Source: Geminicoccus harenae
GTDB lineage: Bacteria > Pseudomonadota > Alphaproteobacteria > Geminicoccales > Geminicoccaceae
Direction of reading: 5' to 3'
Length of the DNA: 53,999 nucleotides
Assembly (NCBI RefSeq): GCF_019800005.1
Contig: NZ_JABGCL010000030.1
Location: 1-53,999 of the forward strand
This document shows positions 45,006 to 53,701 of this stretch, piece after piece. Below the pieces are notes generated by a model. That model made no database searches. It saw nothing but the letters and a program-made list of their open reading frames with translations, and was not told the DNA's origin. Each line of letters opens with the position of its first letter. Positions within the stretch are counted from its first letter, which is position 1. The position numbers were made by a program, and so were the translations under genes.

Positions 45006-45683
45006 TCATTCCAGCGCCAGCCGCAATGCCGCCGCGATCGCGAACGGGGCCAGGGCCAGGCTGCCGAGCAGGAGGGCGCCCAGGATCAGGTAGGCCACCG
45101 TCCCGCCGATCCCGCCGGTGGTGGCCTCCACCGCGCCCACGCCGAAGATCAGTGCCGGGATCTGCAGCGGCAGCACGAGCAGTGCGGTGAGCGCCTGGCT
45201 GCGCCGGCTGCCCACCAGCAGGGCGGCACCGATGGCGCCGATCATGATCAGCACGGGCGTGCCGAGCAGGAGGGCGGCCGGCAGTGCCAGCAGGACCGCG
45301 GGCGGCTGCTGCATGAGCAGGGCCAGGAGCGGCGAGATCACCACCAGCGGCAGGCCGGTCACCAGCCAGTGCACGAGGCAGCGCACCAGCGCCACCAGCT
45401 CCAGCGGCAGGATGCCCAGCTCCAGTTGCTCGAGGCTGCCGTCCTCCAGGTCGGCCGCCCACAGCCGGTCGGTGCCGACCGTCACCGCGAACAGGGCCAG
45501 GACCCAGATCACGCCCGAGCCGATCCGCGCCAGGGTTTCTGCACCGGGCCCGACGCCCAGCGGGAACAGGGCGGTGCCGGTCAGGAGGAATAGGACCGGC
45601 AGCAGGGCTTCGCCCGGCCGGCGCAGCGCCAGCATCAGGTCGCGACGTGCCAAAGCGAGGGCTGCACCGACCAGGCCGCTCAA
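45006..45683 (-). CDS. ccmB: Heme exporter protein CcmB
   Basis: A 225-residue hydrophobic protein with about six spans. Its RRDLMLALRRPGEALLPVLF near the N-terminus (R-R-D-L-x-L-A-x-R) and the central ADLEDGSLEQLELGILPLEL are CcmB hallmarks; P-L-Q-I-P and F-G-x-G later agree. CcmB is the membrane part of the CcmAB ABC module that uses ATP to release heme-loaded CcmE. Its start overlaps ccmA by ATGA. Confidence 0.9.
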   Translation of the reverse strand: MSGLVGAALALARRDLMLALRRPGEALLPVLFLLTGTALFPLGVGPGAETLARIGSGVIWVLALFAVTVGTDRLWAADLEDGSLEQLELGILPLELVALVRCLVHWLVTGLPLVVISPLLALLMQQPPAVLLALPAALLLGTPVLIMIGAIGAALLVGSRRSQALTALLVLPLQIPALIFGVGAVEATTGGIGGTVAYLILGALLLGSLALAPFAIAAALRLALE

Positions 45684-46270
45684 AGCTCGAGCACCAGAGG
45701 GTCGTCCAGTTCCACGTCACCGTGACTCGCCGCCACCACGATGCCGCCTCCCGCCCGGTGCCGGTCGATCAGCCGGGCGAGGTGCCGCCGGTTCACCGCA
45801 TCCAGGCCCACGCCGGGCTCGTCCAGCAGCCAGACCAAGCGGGGTACCGCCACCAGCCTGGCCAGGGCCGCGCGCCGGCGCTGGCCCTGGGAAAGCCGCC
45901 CGGCCGGCACGTCCAGGAGCGGCCGCAGGTCGAAGACGTCCGCCGCCGCCACGGGATCGGACGGCCCGCCGGCCAGGGCAGCACTAATCTGCAGGTTCTC
46001 GCGCACGGTCAGGCCCGCCTTCAGCGCGTTGACGTGGCTGATCCAGTGGAGGGCGGACGGCCAGCCAGGGTCAGCGAGCGGGCGGTCCTGCCAGGACGCA
46101 CTGCCGGCAGCCGGCCGGAGGAAGCCCGCGAGCGTGCGCAGGAAGGTCGACTTGCCGGAGCCGTTGGCCCCGCGCAGCAAGAGCGCCTCGCCCGCGGCCA
46201 GCTCGAACGCCACCGGTGCATGCACCGGGCGCCCCGCCCGCGCCGAGACCAGATCATGGACGGCCAGCAC
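45680..46270 (-). CDS. ccmA: Heme exporter ATPase CcmA
   Basis: A 196-residue ABC ATPase. Walker A is RGANGSGKST, the signature is LSQGQRRRAALARLV, Walker B is LVWLLDEPGVGLD and the switch His is ASHGDVEL. The small size and N-terminal LAVHDLVSARAGRPV suit CcmA. I choose GTG 46270 (VLAVHDLV), eight bases after the previous gene's stop; the longer in-frame ATG at 46369 lies inside that gene. Partner of CcmB, coupled by ATGA. Confidence 0.85.
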   Translation of the reverse strand: MLAVHDLVSARAGRPVHAPVAFELAAGEALLLRGANGSGKSTFLRTLAGFLRPAAGSASWQDRPLADPGWPSALHWISHVNALKAGLTVRENLQISAALAGGPSDPVAAADVFDLRPLLDVPAGRLSQGQRRRAALARLVAVPRLVWLLDEPGVGLDAVNRRHLARLIDRHRAGGGIVVAASHGDVELDDPLVLEL

Positions 46271-46278
46271 GGGCAGGC

Positions 46279-47286
46279 TCAGCCCTTCCCGGCCGCCTGG
46301 CAGGATTTGCCGGCCGGATCCAGCGAGCGCTGCAGCGGCGGCGTGATCCGCAGGTTGGTGCGGCCGCACGGGCTTTCCCCGCCGAGTGCTCTTGCCAGAT
46401 GGCCGGTGTCCAGACGGATCAGCGGGAAGTCCGGGTTGAACACGGTCACCACCACCCGGCCGGGCGCGCCAGCCACGACCGGACCATCGCCATCCGGGTC
46501 CAGCAGCTCGACCAGCACCGATTCGTCGACCACCAGGCCCTCGTGCGCGCTGGTCTCGTACGCGATCAGGCCGACCTCGTCGGTGGCATAGGCGAAGAAC
46601 GTCTCGATCGCGTAGAGGGCCGAGCTGGCGACCAGGAAGGCCGGGTCGGGCACCTCGCCGGTCAGCAGGGCGCAGCGGAACGGCTGCTCCTGGCCCAGCG
46701 CCTCCAGCAGGGCTTCCAGGGTCCGCGCCTCGCCCACGAAGACGCTGGGGCGCAGCCGGCGCAGCGCGTCGAGCTGGCGGGGCTCGGTGCAGGGCCCGGC
46801 CGGGACCACGGTGCAGCTGAGCGCGCGCGCACCCGTCTCGGCCATGGCCGCCAGCGTGCCCAGATGGTGGGGCAGCGCGTTCCAGACCAAGTCGGCCCGG
46901 CGCACCCCGGCGGCGAAGAAGGCGCGGGCGAAGCGCCAGTAGTCGACCCTGGCGCCCTCGGGCACGAGCTGGCCCCCGTTGCCGACCAGCAGCCTGGCCA
47001 GCCGGCCGATCGGCGTCGCGACCATGCCGCCGAACGGCGGCATGGCCTGCTGGCGTGCTGCCAGGGTCGCCGGGTCGAGCAGGGGCAGGCTGCGCAGCAT
47101 CTCGCGCGAGGTGATGCGGTCGGGGTCGACCCCGGCCAGATGGCCGGCCGTGCCCGGCGCATTGTCCATGGTGTGGTGGAGCAGGCCGGGCAGGGCGTGG
47201 AAGATCGCCGCCTCGCGCTCCTGGGATGACCTGACCTCCTGGCGGTCGAAGAACAGCGCCTTGCTGTCAGGCATCATGACGTCCAT
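46279..47286 (-). CDS. PaaK-like acyl-CoA ligase-family protein lacking the ATP loop
   Basis: A 335-residue protein with the overall order of the phenylacetate-CoA ligase (PaaK) family: an N-terminal helical part (FHALPGLLHHTMDN, HLAGVDPDRITSREMLRSLP), FARAFFAAGVRRADLVWNAL, then LSCTVVPAGP, IETFFAYATDEVGLIAYETS and RVVVTVFNPDFPLIRLDTGH. The A-x-S-S-G-T-T-G-K ATP loop expected around residue 100 is absent (VATPIGRLARLLVGN there), and the protein stops near 335, about 90 short of PaaK, with no C-terminal lysine domain. A non-adenylating relative or a decaying gene. It is followed after eight bases by ccmA, so it may be the first gene of the ccm operon. Start ATG 47286 or 47274. Confidence 0.6.
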   Translation of the reverse strand: MDVMMPDSKALFFDRQEVRSSQEREAAIFHALPGLLHHTMDNAPGTAGHLAGVDPDRITSREMLRSLPLLDPATLAARQQAMPPFGGMVATPIGRLARLLVGNGGQLVPEGARVDYWRFARAFFAAGVRRADLVWNALPHHLGTLAAMAETGARALSCTVVPAGPCTEPRQLDALRRLRPSVFVGEARTLEALLEALGQEQPFRCALLTGEVPDPAFLVASSALYAIETFFAYATDEVGLIAYETSAHEGLVVDESVLVELLDPDGDGPVVAGAPGRVVVTVFNPDFPLIRLDTGHLARALGGESPCGRTNLRITPPLQRSLDPAGKSCQAAGKG

Positions 47287-47325
47287 CGCCCATCGTTCGA
47301 CGTGATCAGGAGATCGTGCCGTCGA

Positions 47326-48201
47326 TCATTCGCCGATGGCAACGTGGTAGCGAGCCTCCAGTGCGGTCACGTGGTCGCGGAGTGCCGGGCCCGGCTGCTC
47401 GGCCAGCCAGCGGTCCCACAATTCACGCAGGCTCAACGGCAGGACCGGTACGCCGGACCCCACCACGCGCCGGCGCAGGAGGTCGACCTCCGCCCGGTGC
47501 GCGGCGAACACCGGGTGGGAGCGGGCGTCGGATGGCTCCCAGAACAGGTAGGTCAGGGTGGTGGCCTGGCCGGGGAAGGTGCGGGCGAGGCCGATCGCGT
47601 GCTTGGCCAGCGCCACCGCGTCCAGGAGCCGGAACAGTTGCGGGGTCTGGCGCAGCTCGACCAGCAGCTCGTGCCAGGGCCCCAGATGGGGCTCGGGCAT
47701 CGGCTGGTCGTAGCCTTCCGCGATCCGGGTCTTGGGCGTGGTCAGGTGCTCGGTGACCCGGGTGACGAGGCCGACCACGCGGTTCGGGCCGGTCAGGAGC
47801 AGGTCGGTCTGCGGCGGTGTGCCGCGGATCCCGGTCGGGCAGCGGGCGGCGAAGCGCAGTCCCTGGAACCCGTCGAGCGGACCTACCCGCAGCCCTGCCG
47901 GGTTGCGGCTCCAGGGGAGGAAGCAGTTGGCCGTGAGGGCCAGCGAATCGTCCACGGGCGTGCGCGGCCGGTCCGGCAGGATCGTGCGCTGGTCCGCGGG
48001 CAGCCGCGCGGTCGGCACCAGCAGGTCGTGGAGGTGGCCGACCCGCCCCTCGCTGTCGATCTCGATGCCCGGCCGCTCGTGGCGCAAGGCCGCGGCGAGC
48101 GCCCTGGCGGCACGCTGCGCCAGCCCTGAGCGACGCCCGGGCGGACGCTTGCCCGACAGGAGGTCGGAACTGCCCGGCGGTGGGGTGACGCGTCGGTCCA
48201 T
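47326..48201 (-). CDS. Probable PGN_0703-type nuclease-family protein, likely inactive
   Basis: A 291-residue protein with strong resemblance, by pattern, to the PGN_0703 family of putative restriction-like endonucleases: DSLALTANCFLPWSRNPAGL, then FAARCPTGIRGTPPQTDLLL, then LDAVALAKHAIGLARTFPGQ with TLTYLFWEPSDARSHPVFAA. In that family the strand after TDLLL carries E-x-K; here it reads G-L-V-T-R-V, so the catalytic Glu and Lys appear lost (R148, V146). I infer loss of cleavage activity. Start at MDRRVTPP (48201); a longer frame reaches 48330. No methyltransferase partner is in the window. Confidence 0.5.
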   Translation of the reverse strand: MDRRVTPPPGSSDLLSGKRPPGRRSGLAQRAARALAAALRHERPGIEIDSEGRVGHLHDLLVPTARLPADQRTILPDRPRTPVDDSLALTANCFLPWSRNPAGLRVGPLDGFQGLRFAARCPTGIRGTPPQTDLLLTGPNRVVGLVTRVTEHLTTPKTRIAEGYDQPMPEPHLGPWHELLVELRQTPQLFRLLDAVALAKHAIGLARTFPGQATTLTYLFWEPSDARSHPVFAAHRAEVDLLRRRVVGSGVPVLPLSLRELWDRWLAEQPGPALRDHVTALEARYHVAIGE

Positions 48202-48417
48202 CACGGTGTACGGATCCCGCGCTCGAGGAGCCTGCGCCGGGCCATCGTCCTGCCGATCGAGGAAACGATGGCGCGCTGGACCGGCATGTGGAGGGAGAGC
48301 AAGGCCGCTGCGGGCGCTGGCGTCAAGCAAAACAGTGAAGTTCCTGGAGGGTGCGCCAGAGCTACGTGGCTGATATGCTGCAGTTCCGGTATGGGCCGCG
48401 ATGGCTGCGGCATGGCC

Positions 48418-48642
48418 TCAGGCAGTTGCCGGCCGCGGATCGGAATGAAGTGCCTGCGCCGCGGGTGCGCTGGTATGGACGTAGCGGCGGCCGCAATACT
48501 TGCAGACGGTCTCGCCGCCCTTCTCCAGGGTCATGTATTCCACAGGATGGCCGAGCGGACCTTCACCCCCGTCGCAGCGGACATACAACTTATCGGTGAT
48601 CACGACTTCACGACCATCAACGTTCAAGAACAGGTCCGCCAC
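48418..48642 (-). CDS. Zinc-finger (zf-CHCC) protein, NDUFS6-like
   Basis: A 74-residue protein beginning at a GTG (Val-Ala-Asp-Leu) after GAGG. It has the four zinc ligands of the zf-CHCC family: Cys in YVRCDGG (about 23), His in LGHPVEY (about 32) and C-K-Y-C (47 and 50). The family matches the mitochondrial complex I accessory subunit NDUFS6, and alphaproteobacterial copies are small stand-alone proteins. Related bacterial homologues associate with NADH dehydrogenase; whether this one does is unknown. Confidence 0.85.
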   Translation of the reverse strand: MADLFLNVDGREVVITDKLYVRCDGGEGPLGHPVEYMTLEKGGETVCKYCGRRYVHTSAPAAQALHSDPRPATA

Positions 48643-48762
48643 GCGACCACCCCTCTTGCAAAGCCAGACCGACCGAGCAGCGCTGCGCCCGACGCCGCGA
48701 GTTTGCCACGGCAGGCGGCGGCGCGCGATATAGTCGCTAGCGAAGCATGGAGACAACTAGAG

Positions 48763-49731
48763 ATGGCGCTCGCTCCGCCCAGCCACGCACTCTCGGTCCG
48801 GGGGCTGGGCAAGGTGTACCGCGGCACCGGCCGCCAGCCCGACAAGCGTGCCCTGCACGCCGTCGACCTGACCGTGCCGCGCGGCTCGTGCTTCGGCCTG
48901 CTGGGGCCGAACGGTGCCGGCAAGTCGACCATGATCAACATCCTGGCCGGGCTGGTGAACAAGACCGAAGGGAAGGTGGAGATCTTCGGCATCGACCTGG
49001 ACGAGCGGCCGCGGCTCGCCCGGCGCGCGATCGGGGTCGTCCCGCAGGAACTCAACCTCGACGCGTTCTTCACGCCCCGTGAGGCGCTGGATCTGCAGGC
49101 GGGCCTCTATGGCGTCCCGGCGCGTGAGCGGATCACCGACGAGCTCCTGCAGGCGGTGGGCCTGGCCGACAAGGCGGACGCCTATGCCCGCACCCTGTCC
49201 GGCGGCATGCGCCGCCGCCTCCTGGTCGCCAAGGCGCTGGTGCACCGCCCGCCGGTCGTGGTGCTGGACGAGCCCACCGCCGGCGTCGACGTCGAGCTGC
49301 GCCGCTCGCTGTGGCGCTACATGCGCGAGCTGAACGAGCAGGGTGTCACCATCGTGCTCACCACCCACTACCTGGAAGAGGCGCAGCAGCTCTGCGACCG
49401 GATCGCGATCGTCGATCGTGGCCGGGTGGTGGCCTGCGACACCACGGCCGCCCTGCTGCAGCGCCTGGACGAGAAATGCCTGATCGTGCGGGCGGACCGA
49501 CCGATGCGGGCGGTCCCAGCCTCGCTCGACGATGGCCAGGCGGCGGTCGATGCGGAAGGATGCCTGGTCCTGCGCTACCGCCGCTCCGCCGTGCAGGTCG
49601 AGCAGCTCCTGGACCGGGTGCGCGCGGCCGGGGTGACGATCGCCGACCTGACCACCCAGGAAGCCGACCTGGAGGACCTGTTCGTCCGGCTGACCGGGCA
49701 TGCCGCCGAGCCGATGACCAGCACGGCCTGA
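48763..49731 (+). CDS. ABC-2-type transporter ATPase (NatA/NodI-like)
   Basis: A 322-residue ATPase. Walker A GPNGAGKST, Q-loop VVPQELNLDAFF, signature LSGGMRRRLLVAKAL, Walker B VVVLDEPTAGVD and switch His TTHYLEEA. The long C-terminal part from about 230 (CLIVRADRPMRAVPASLDDG to the end) is the usual regulatory domain of NodI/DrrA ATPases. An exporter of lipids or polysaccharide-linked molecules needs an ABC-2 permease; none is next to it, so the partner lies elsewhere. Divergent from the zinc-finger gene; start ATG 48763 with GGAG about 11 bases upstream. Confidence 0.85.
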   Translation: MALAPPSHALSVRGLGKVYRGTGRQPDKRALHAVDLTVPRGSCFGLLGPNGAGKSTMINILAGLVNKTEGKVEIFGIDLDERPRLARRAIGVVPQELNLDAFFTPREALDLQAGLYGVPARERITDELLQAVGLADKADAYARTLSGGMRRRLLVAKALVHRPPVVVLDEPTAGVDVELRRSLWRYMRELNEQGVTIVLTTHYLEEAQQLCDRIAIVDRGRVVACDTTAALLQRLDEKCLIVRADRPMRAVPASLDDGQAAVDAEGCLVLRYRRSAVQVEQLLDRVRAAGVTIADLTTQEADLEDLFVRLTGHAAEPMTSTA

Positions 49732-49789
49732 ACCTTTTCTTTACGTTTCGCTGCCATGATCGGGGCGTGCCATCCCGACGAGGCCAATC

Positions 49790-50224
49790 GTGCCGTGCAT
49801 CCTCCGTGCCTGCCTGGGCATTCTGCTGCTGCTCCTGGCCGCCCAGCCGGGGGCTGCCGAGCCGCCGCCCGGCTGCACCCCGGAGATTGCCGGGGCGCTG
49901 CACTGCATGGCCGGCCAAGCCTGCCGCTGCGGCTTTGCGCGAGGGGGCCTCATGACCGGCGAGCCGTCCGGCTGGCGCTGGGACTGCGGGGTGCTGCAAG
50001 GCAGCTGCCCGCGGCCGACAGGCGAGCTGGCGGGGAACTGGTACGAACTGCCCCCCGGCCTCAGCATCGACCAGTCCGACCAGAGCATCCGCCTGGACCA
50101 GTCGACGGGCGTGGTCACGAGCGGGCGGCCGTACCCTCGGCCGCCGCCCGGGCCGCTGCCACTGTTTCCCGACGGCCCAGGCGGCCACGGCGCTTCGCCG
50201 GGCGCACGGCACGTTGGGCGTTGA
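49790..50224 (+). CDS. Secreted Cys-containing protein of unknown function
   Basis: A 144-residue protein from a GTG (49790), six bases after GAGG. Signal peptide CILRACLGILLLLLAAQPGA, cleavage after A-A-E or nearby. The mature part has six cysteines in the first 50 residues (GCTPE, LHCMAG, ACRCG, WDCGV, GSCPR), likely forming disulfides, and a Pro/Gly-rich tail after about residue 105. No family recognised. It converges with the SRPBCC gene, with a small hairpin between. Confidence 0.55.
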   Translation: MPCILRACLGILLLLLAAQPGAAEPPPGCTPEIAGALHCMAGQACRCGFARGGLMTGEPSGWRWDCGVLQGSCPRPTGELAGNWYELPPGLSIDQSDQSIRLDQSTGVVTSGRPYPRPPPGPLPLFPDGPGGHGASPGARHVGR

Positions 50225-50239
50225 GGGAGCCGCCTCCCT
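50224..50239. terminator. Small hairpin between convergent genes
   Basis: AGGGAG and CTCCCT form a six-base stem with a four-base loop, directly after the stop of the secreted protein gene and before the convergent SRPBCC stop at 50244. No U-run follows. A weak terminator candidate. Confidence 0.35.
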
Positions 50240-50243
50240 GCGT

Positions 50244-50687
50244 TCAGCCGCCCGCCAGGTGCTTGCGCAGATTGGCGAACCCGCCGCCGAACACGCCGTT
50301 GGCGAAGGTGTCGACCCATTGCGCGCTGGCATCGGGTGCACAGTCGAACGTCGTCCACCACTCCACCAGGCTGCGCGCACCGTCCGTCACCGGCGTGACG
50401 CGCAGGGTCGCCTGGTAGTTCTGGACGTCGAACGGGGTGGTCTCGAAATTGTAGCTGTAGCTGCGTTCCACGTCGGACAGGGCCAGGAGCCGCTCGCGGA
50501 TATGGGCGCCGTCATGAGTGTAGAAGCTGCGCACGCAGCCGACCTGGTCCGCGGCCTTGCCGTCCTCGATCTCCGACCGCGCCACCATGTGGCCGGCCCA
50601 GGCGGGCAGGGCGTTGAAGTCGCGCACCACCGCCCAGATCCGGTCGGCGGGCAGGTCGATGACGGTGCTGGCATAGGCTTTCGGCAT
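50244..50687 (-). CDS. SRPBCC (START-like) domain protein
   Basis: A 147-residue helix-grip protein. VIDLPADRIWAVVRDFNALP with WAGHMVARSEIEDG is the start of the polyketide-cyclase/SRPBCC fold, RSFYTHDGAHIRERLLALSD the central sheet and WVDTFANGVFGGGFANLRKH the C-terminal long helix lining the pocket. The fold holds hydrophobic ligands; substrate unknown. Start MPKAYASTVID is the family's typical start. Confidence 0.8.
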   Translation of the reverse strand: MPKAYASTVIDLPADRIWAVVRDFNALPAWAGHMVARSEIEDGKAADQVGCVRSFYTHDGAHIRERLLALSDVERSYSYNFETTPFDVQNYQATLRVTPVTDGARSLVEWWTTFDCAPDASAQWVDTFANGVFGGGFANLRKHLAGG

Positions 50688-50942
50688 GGTCGTTCTGCTC
50701 CCTGATCATTGGCCCGGGCCGCACTGGCAGGCGGCTGGCCGCATCCCTGCCTAGCGCGGTTTGCGTTCGGCTGGAACCGCGAGGCGGCATTGACCGGCAC
50801 GAGGGACAAGAGCCACCGTCCTGCCGCCCAGCCGGCATGGCCGGACCTCGACAGGTCGGCCTTTCCCCACGACAACTCGGGGCAAGGTGGGCACCTGGGC
50901 AGGGTGCGGACAGCGCCACCAGGGACGGCTTCGGGGGTGGGC

Positions 50943-52475
50943 GTGGCGGAGTTTCTGCTAGGGATCGACAGCGGCGGCACCGCGGTGAAGGTGGCCGTGA
51001 TCGCGGCGGACGGGACCGAGCTGGCCGTGCGCGGCACCACCCACCCGGCGCTGACCCCGGCACCCGGCCATGCGGAGCGGGACCCGGAACGGACCTGGGA
51101 CTACCTTGCCGGGGACATCCGCCTGGTGCTCGCCGATGCCGGGCTGGAGGGCCGGGACATCGCGGGGATCGGCATCACCGGCTATGGCAATGGTCTGTGG
51201 CTGCTGGACGAGGCGGGCCGGCCGGTGGGCAATGGCGTCCTGACCTCCGACCTGCGCGCCGCGTCGATCTGCGCGGAGTGGCGGCGCGACCCGCCGGACG
51301 AGGCCACCCGCCAGCGGCGCCTTCAGGTCGCGGCCTGGCCGGGCAAGCCCATGCCGATCCTGGCCTGGCTGCAGCGCCACGCCCCCGACCAGCTGGCCCG
51401 GGCGCGCTTTGCCGTCTCCAGCAAGGACTATCTGCGGTCCCGGCTGGTCGGCAGGGTCGCAGCCGAGGTCAGCGACCAGTCGAGCAGCGGCTACGCGCCG
51501 GTGGAGCGCCGGGAAAACGACCCGGCCATGCTGGCGGCGGTCGGCCTGTCCGAGCTGGCGAGGCTGATGCCGCCGCTCCTGGAACCCATGGACATCGCAG
51601 GGGAGGTGACCGCCGAGGCGGCCGCTGTCACCGGCCTGCGCGCGGGCACCCCGGTCTCTGCCGGCTGCTCGGACAATCTCGCGGTGATGCTCGGCACCGC
51701 GGCGGTGACGCCGGACGACGTCGTGGTGATGGCCGGGACCTGGGGCCTGCACCAGTGCTTCCTGGACGCATTGCCCGCCGACCCGAGTGCCATCTTCCTG
51801 ACCCACGGACTGCTGCCCAATACCTGGCTCGCCATCGAGGGCAGCCCGACCTCGGCCGGTCAGCTCGACTGGTTCGTCGAGCGCTTCATCCGCAGCCAGC
51901 GGCCGGACGTGGCCGACGGCCAGCTGTTCGCCATGCTGAACGAGGCGGTGGCGAGGCTCGACCCGCGCGACCCGCCCGTGTTCTTCCTGCCCTATCTGAA
52001 CGGGGCGATGGACCAGTCCTCGGCGCGCGGCAGCCTGATCGGCCTGACCAACTGGCACGGCCTGTCGCACACGGTGCGCGGCATGATGGAAGGGATCGCC
52101 TTCGAGCACCGCCGCCATCTCGACCGGCTGGCGGCCCTGCGCGGCCGGCCCGGTTCGGCGCGCTTTGCCGGAGGGGCTGCCCGCAGCGAACCCTGGCGCG
52201 AGATCTTCGCTGCGGCCTTGAACCTCGAGCTGGTGCTGCCGGCCGGGCGCGAACTGGGCGCCCTGGGTGCCGCGATCCTGGCCACCGTCGCACTCGGGCG
52301 GCAGCCGGACCTGCCGGCCGCGGTCGCCGCCATGACTCGGCTGGAGGGCCAGGTCCAGCCGGACCCGGCGCTGGCGGAACTGCTGGCCGGTCGCTACCGG
52401 GTCTGGCGCGACCTCGCGGTGGCGCTCGCACCGCACTGGGACGCCGTGATCGACGGGACCGGTGCCACCCGATGA
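50943..52475 (+). CDS. FGGY-family carbohydrate kinase
   Basis: A 510-residue kinase starting at GTG 50943 (VAEFLLGIDSGG, GGGGGTG upstream). The first phosphate loop is LGIDSGGTAVKVAV; the substrate/ATP segments are GITGYGNGLWLLDEAG, SDQSSSGYAPVE and the second lobe GCSDNLAVMLGTAAV, PYLNGAMDQSSARG and FAGGAARSEPWREIF. The catalytic Asp of the family lies in the S-D/G-x-x-D region (SSKDYLRSRL or SDLRAAS). The closest named relatives are L-xylulose or 3-keto-L-gulonate kinases. Its stop overlaps the next gene's start by ATGA, but the two products seem unrelated. The sugar is not predictable. Confidence 0.8.
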   Translation: MAEFLLGIDSGGTAVKVAVIAADGTELAVRGTTHPALTPAPGHAERDPERTWDYLAGDIRLVLADAGLEGRDIAGIGITGYGNGLWLLDEAGRPVGNGVLTSDLRAASICAEWRRDPPDEATRQRRLQVAAWPGKPMPILAWLQRHAPDQLARARFAVSSKDYLRSRLVGRVAAEVSDQSSSGYAPVERRENDPAMLAAVGLSELARLMPPLLEPMDIAGEVTAEAAAVTGLRAGTPVSAGCSDNLAVMLGTAAVTPDDVVVMAGTWGLHQCFLDALPADPSAIFLTHGLLPNTWLAIEGSPTSAGQLDWFVERFIRSQRPDVADGQLFAMLNEAVARLDPRDPPVFFLPYLNGAMDQSSARGSLIGLTNWHGLSHTVRGMMEGIAFEHRRHLDRLAALRGRPGSARFAGGAARSEPWREIFAAALNLELVLPAGRELGALGAAILATVALGRQPDLPAAVAAMTRLEGQVQPDPALAELLAGRYRVWRDLAVALAPHWDAVIDGTGATR

Positions 52476-53701
52476 GCCGGACGCTGGGTCTGGACGAGGC
52501 CCGCCGGATCGCCCTGGCCGCCCAGGGCTTCGCCGCGCGGCGACCCGGCCTGACGGGCGAGGCCCGGATCCGTCGGCTGATCGAGCGGCTGGGCCTGCTG
52601 CAGATCGATTCGGTGAACGTGCTGGTGCGGGCGCACTATCTGCCGCTGTTCTCCCGGCTCGGCAGCTACGACCGCACCATCCTGGACCGCCTGGCGGCGC
52701 ATCACGACCGGCCGGTCCGCCCGGCCGGGCGGCGCCTGTTCGAGTATTGGGGCCACGAGGCGTCGCTCCTGCCGGTGGCGGCGCAGCCGCTGCTGCGCTG
52801 GCGGATGGCCAGGGCCCGGTCGGGCAAGGGCGTCTGGCAGGGCGTGCGGGCGGTGGCCGAGGCCAGGCCGGATCTGGTCGCGCGGATCCGCGACGAGATC
52901 CAGGACCGCGGCCCGCTCGCGGCCGGCGAGCTGACCGCGCCGGAAAAGGGGCAGGGTGGCTGGTGGGGCTGGTCGGACAGCAAGACCGCGCTGGAGTGGC
53001 TGTTCTGGACCGGCGAGATCACGGCGGCGGGCCGGCGCGGCTTCGAGCGGGTCTATGACCTCACCGAACGGGTGCTGCCCCCGGAGATCGTCCATGCGGC
53101 GACTCCCGATCCAGCCGAGGCGGCGACCAAGCTCACGGCCCATGCGGCCCGCGCCCTGGGCATCGCCACGGCAGGGGACCTGCGCGACTACTGGCGCCTG
53201 CCCGTGGATCTCGCGAGCATCGCGCTGGCCCGCCTGGTCGAGGCCGGCGACCTCGTGCCGGTGAGCGTCGAGGGCTGGCGGCCGCAGGCCTATCTCGTCA
53301 GGGACGCGGTGCTGCCGCGCAAGGTGACGGCCCGCGCGCTGCTGGTCCCGTTCGACCCCCTGATCTTCGAGCGCAGCCGCACCGAGCGGCTGTTCGGCTT
53401 CCGCTACCGGATCGAGATCTACACGCCCGCCCACAAGCGGCTGCACGGCTACTATGTCCTGCCCTTCCTCCTGGGCGACCGGCTGGCCGCGCGCGTCGAC
53501 CTCAAGGCCGAGCGCGCCACCGGCTGCCTGCTGGTCCGTTCCGCCCATCTGGAGCCGCAAAGCGAACCGGATGCGACCGCCGCGGCGCTGGCGCAGGAAC
53601 TGGTGGCACTGGCCGGCTGGCTCGGGCTGTCCCAGGTCAGGGTCGAGCCCGACAACCCGTTCGACCGCCTGCTCCGCACTGCACTGGCCCCGCTCGCCTG
53701 A
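52472..53701 (+). CDS. ycaQ: YcaQ/AlkX-type DNA glycosylase (winged-helix DUF1006)
   Basis: A 409-residue protein of the HTH_42/DUF1006 family of interstrand-crosslink DNA glycosylases. The first winged helix is LDEARRIALAAQGFAARRPG with ARIRRLIERLGLLQIDSVNV; the catalytic Q-x-D motif is Q44-I45-D46. The family literature separates AlkZ (Q-x-Q) from AlkX/YcaQ (Q-x-D), and this copy has the latter. Later marks are RLFEYWGHEASLLP, GLSQVRVEPDNPF and VLPFLLGDRLAARVDLKAER, all in the right order. Start ATG overlaps the FGGY stop. Confidence 0.85.
   Translation: MSRTLGLDEARRIALAAQGFAARRPGLTGEARIRRLIERLGLLQIDSVNVLVRAHYLPLFSRLGSYDRTILDRLAAHHDRPVRPAGRRLFEYWGHEASLLPVAAQPLLRWRMARARSGKGVWQGVRAVAEARPDLVARIRDEIQDRGPLAAGELTAPEKGQGGWWGWSDSKTALEWLFWTGEITAAGRRGFERVYDLTERVLPPEIVHAATPDPAEAATKLTAHAARALGIATAGDLRDYWRLPVDLASIALARLVEAGDLVPVSVEGWRPQAYLVRDAVLPRKVTARALLVPFDPLIFERSRTERLFGFRYRIEIYTPAHKRLHGYYVLPFLLGDRLAARVDLKAERATGCLLVRSAHLEPQSEPDATAAALAQELVALAGWLGLSQVRVEPDNPFDRLLRTALAPLA

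Noticed and set aside
50837..53701. Very long plus-strand frame covering the FGGY kinase and the glycosylase (954 codons)
   Set aside because: Its first half is an out-of-frame reading of the FGGY kinase; only the second part (from 52472) is the real glycosylase frame. It is not a fusion protein.
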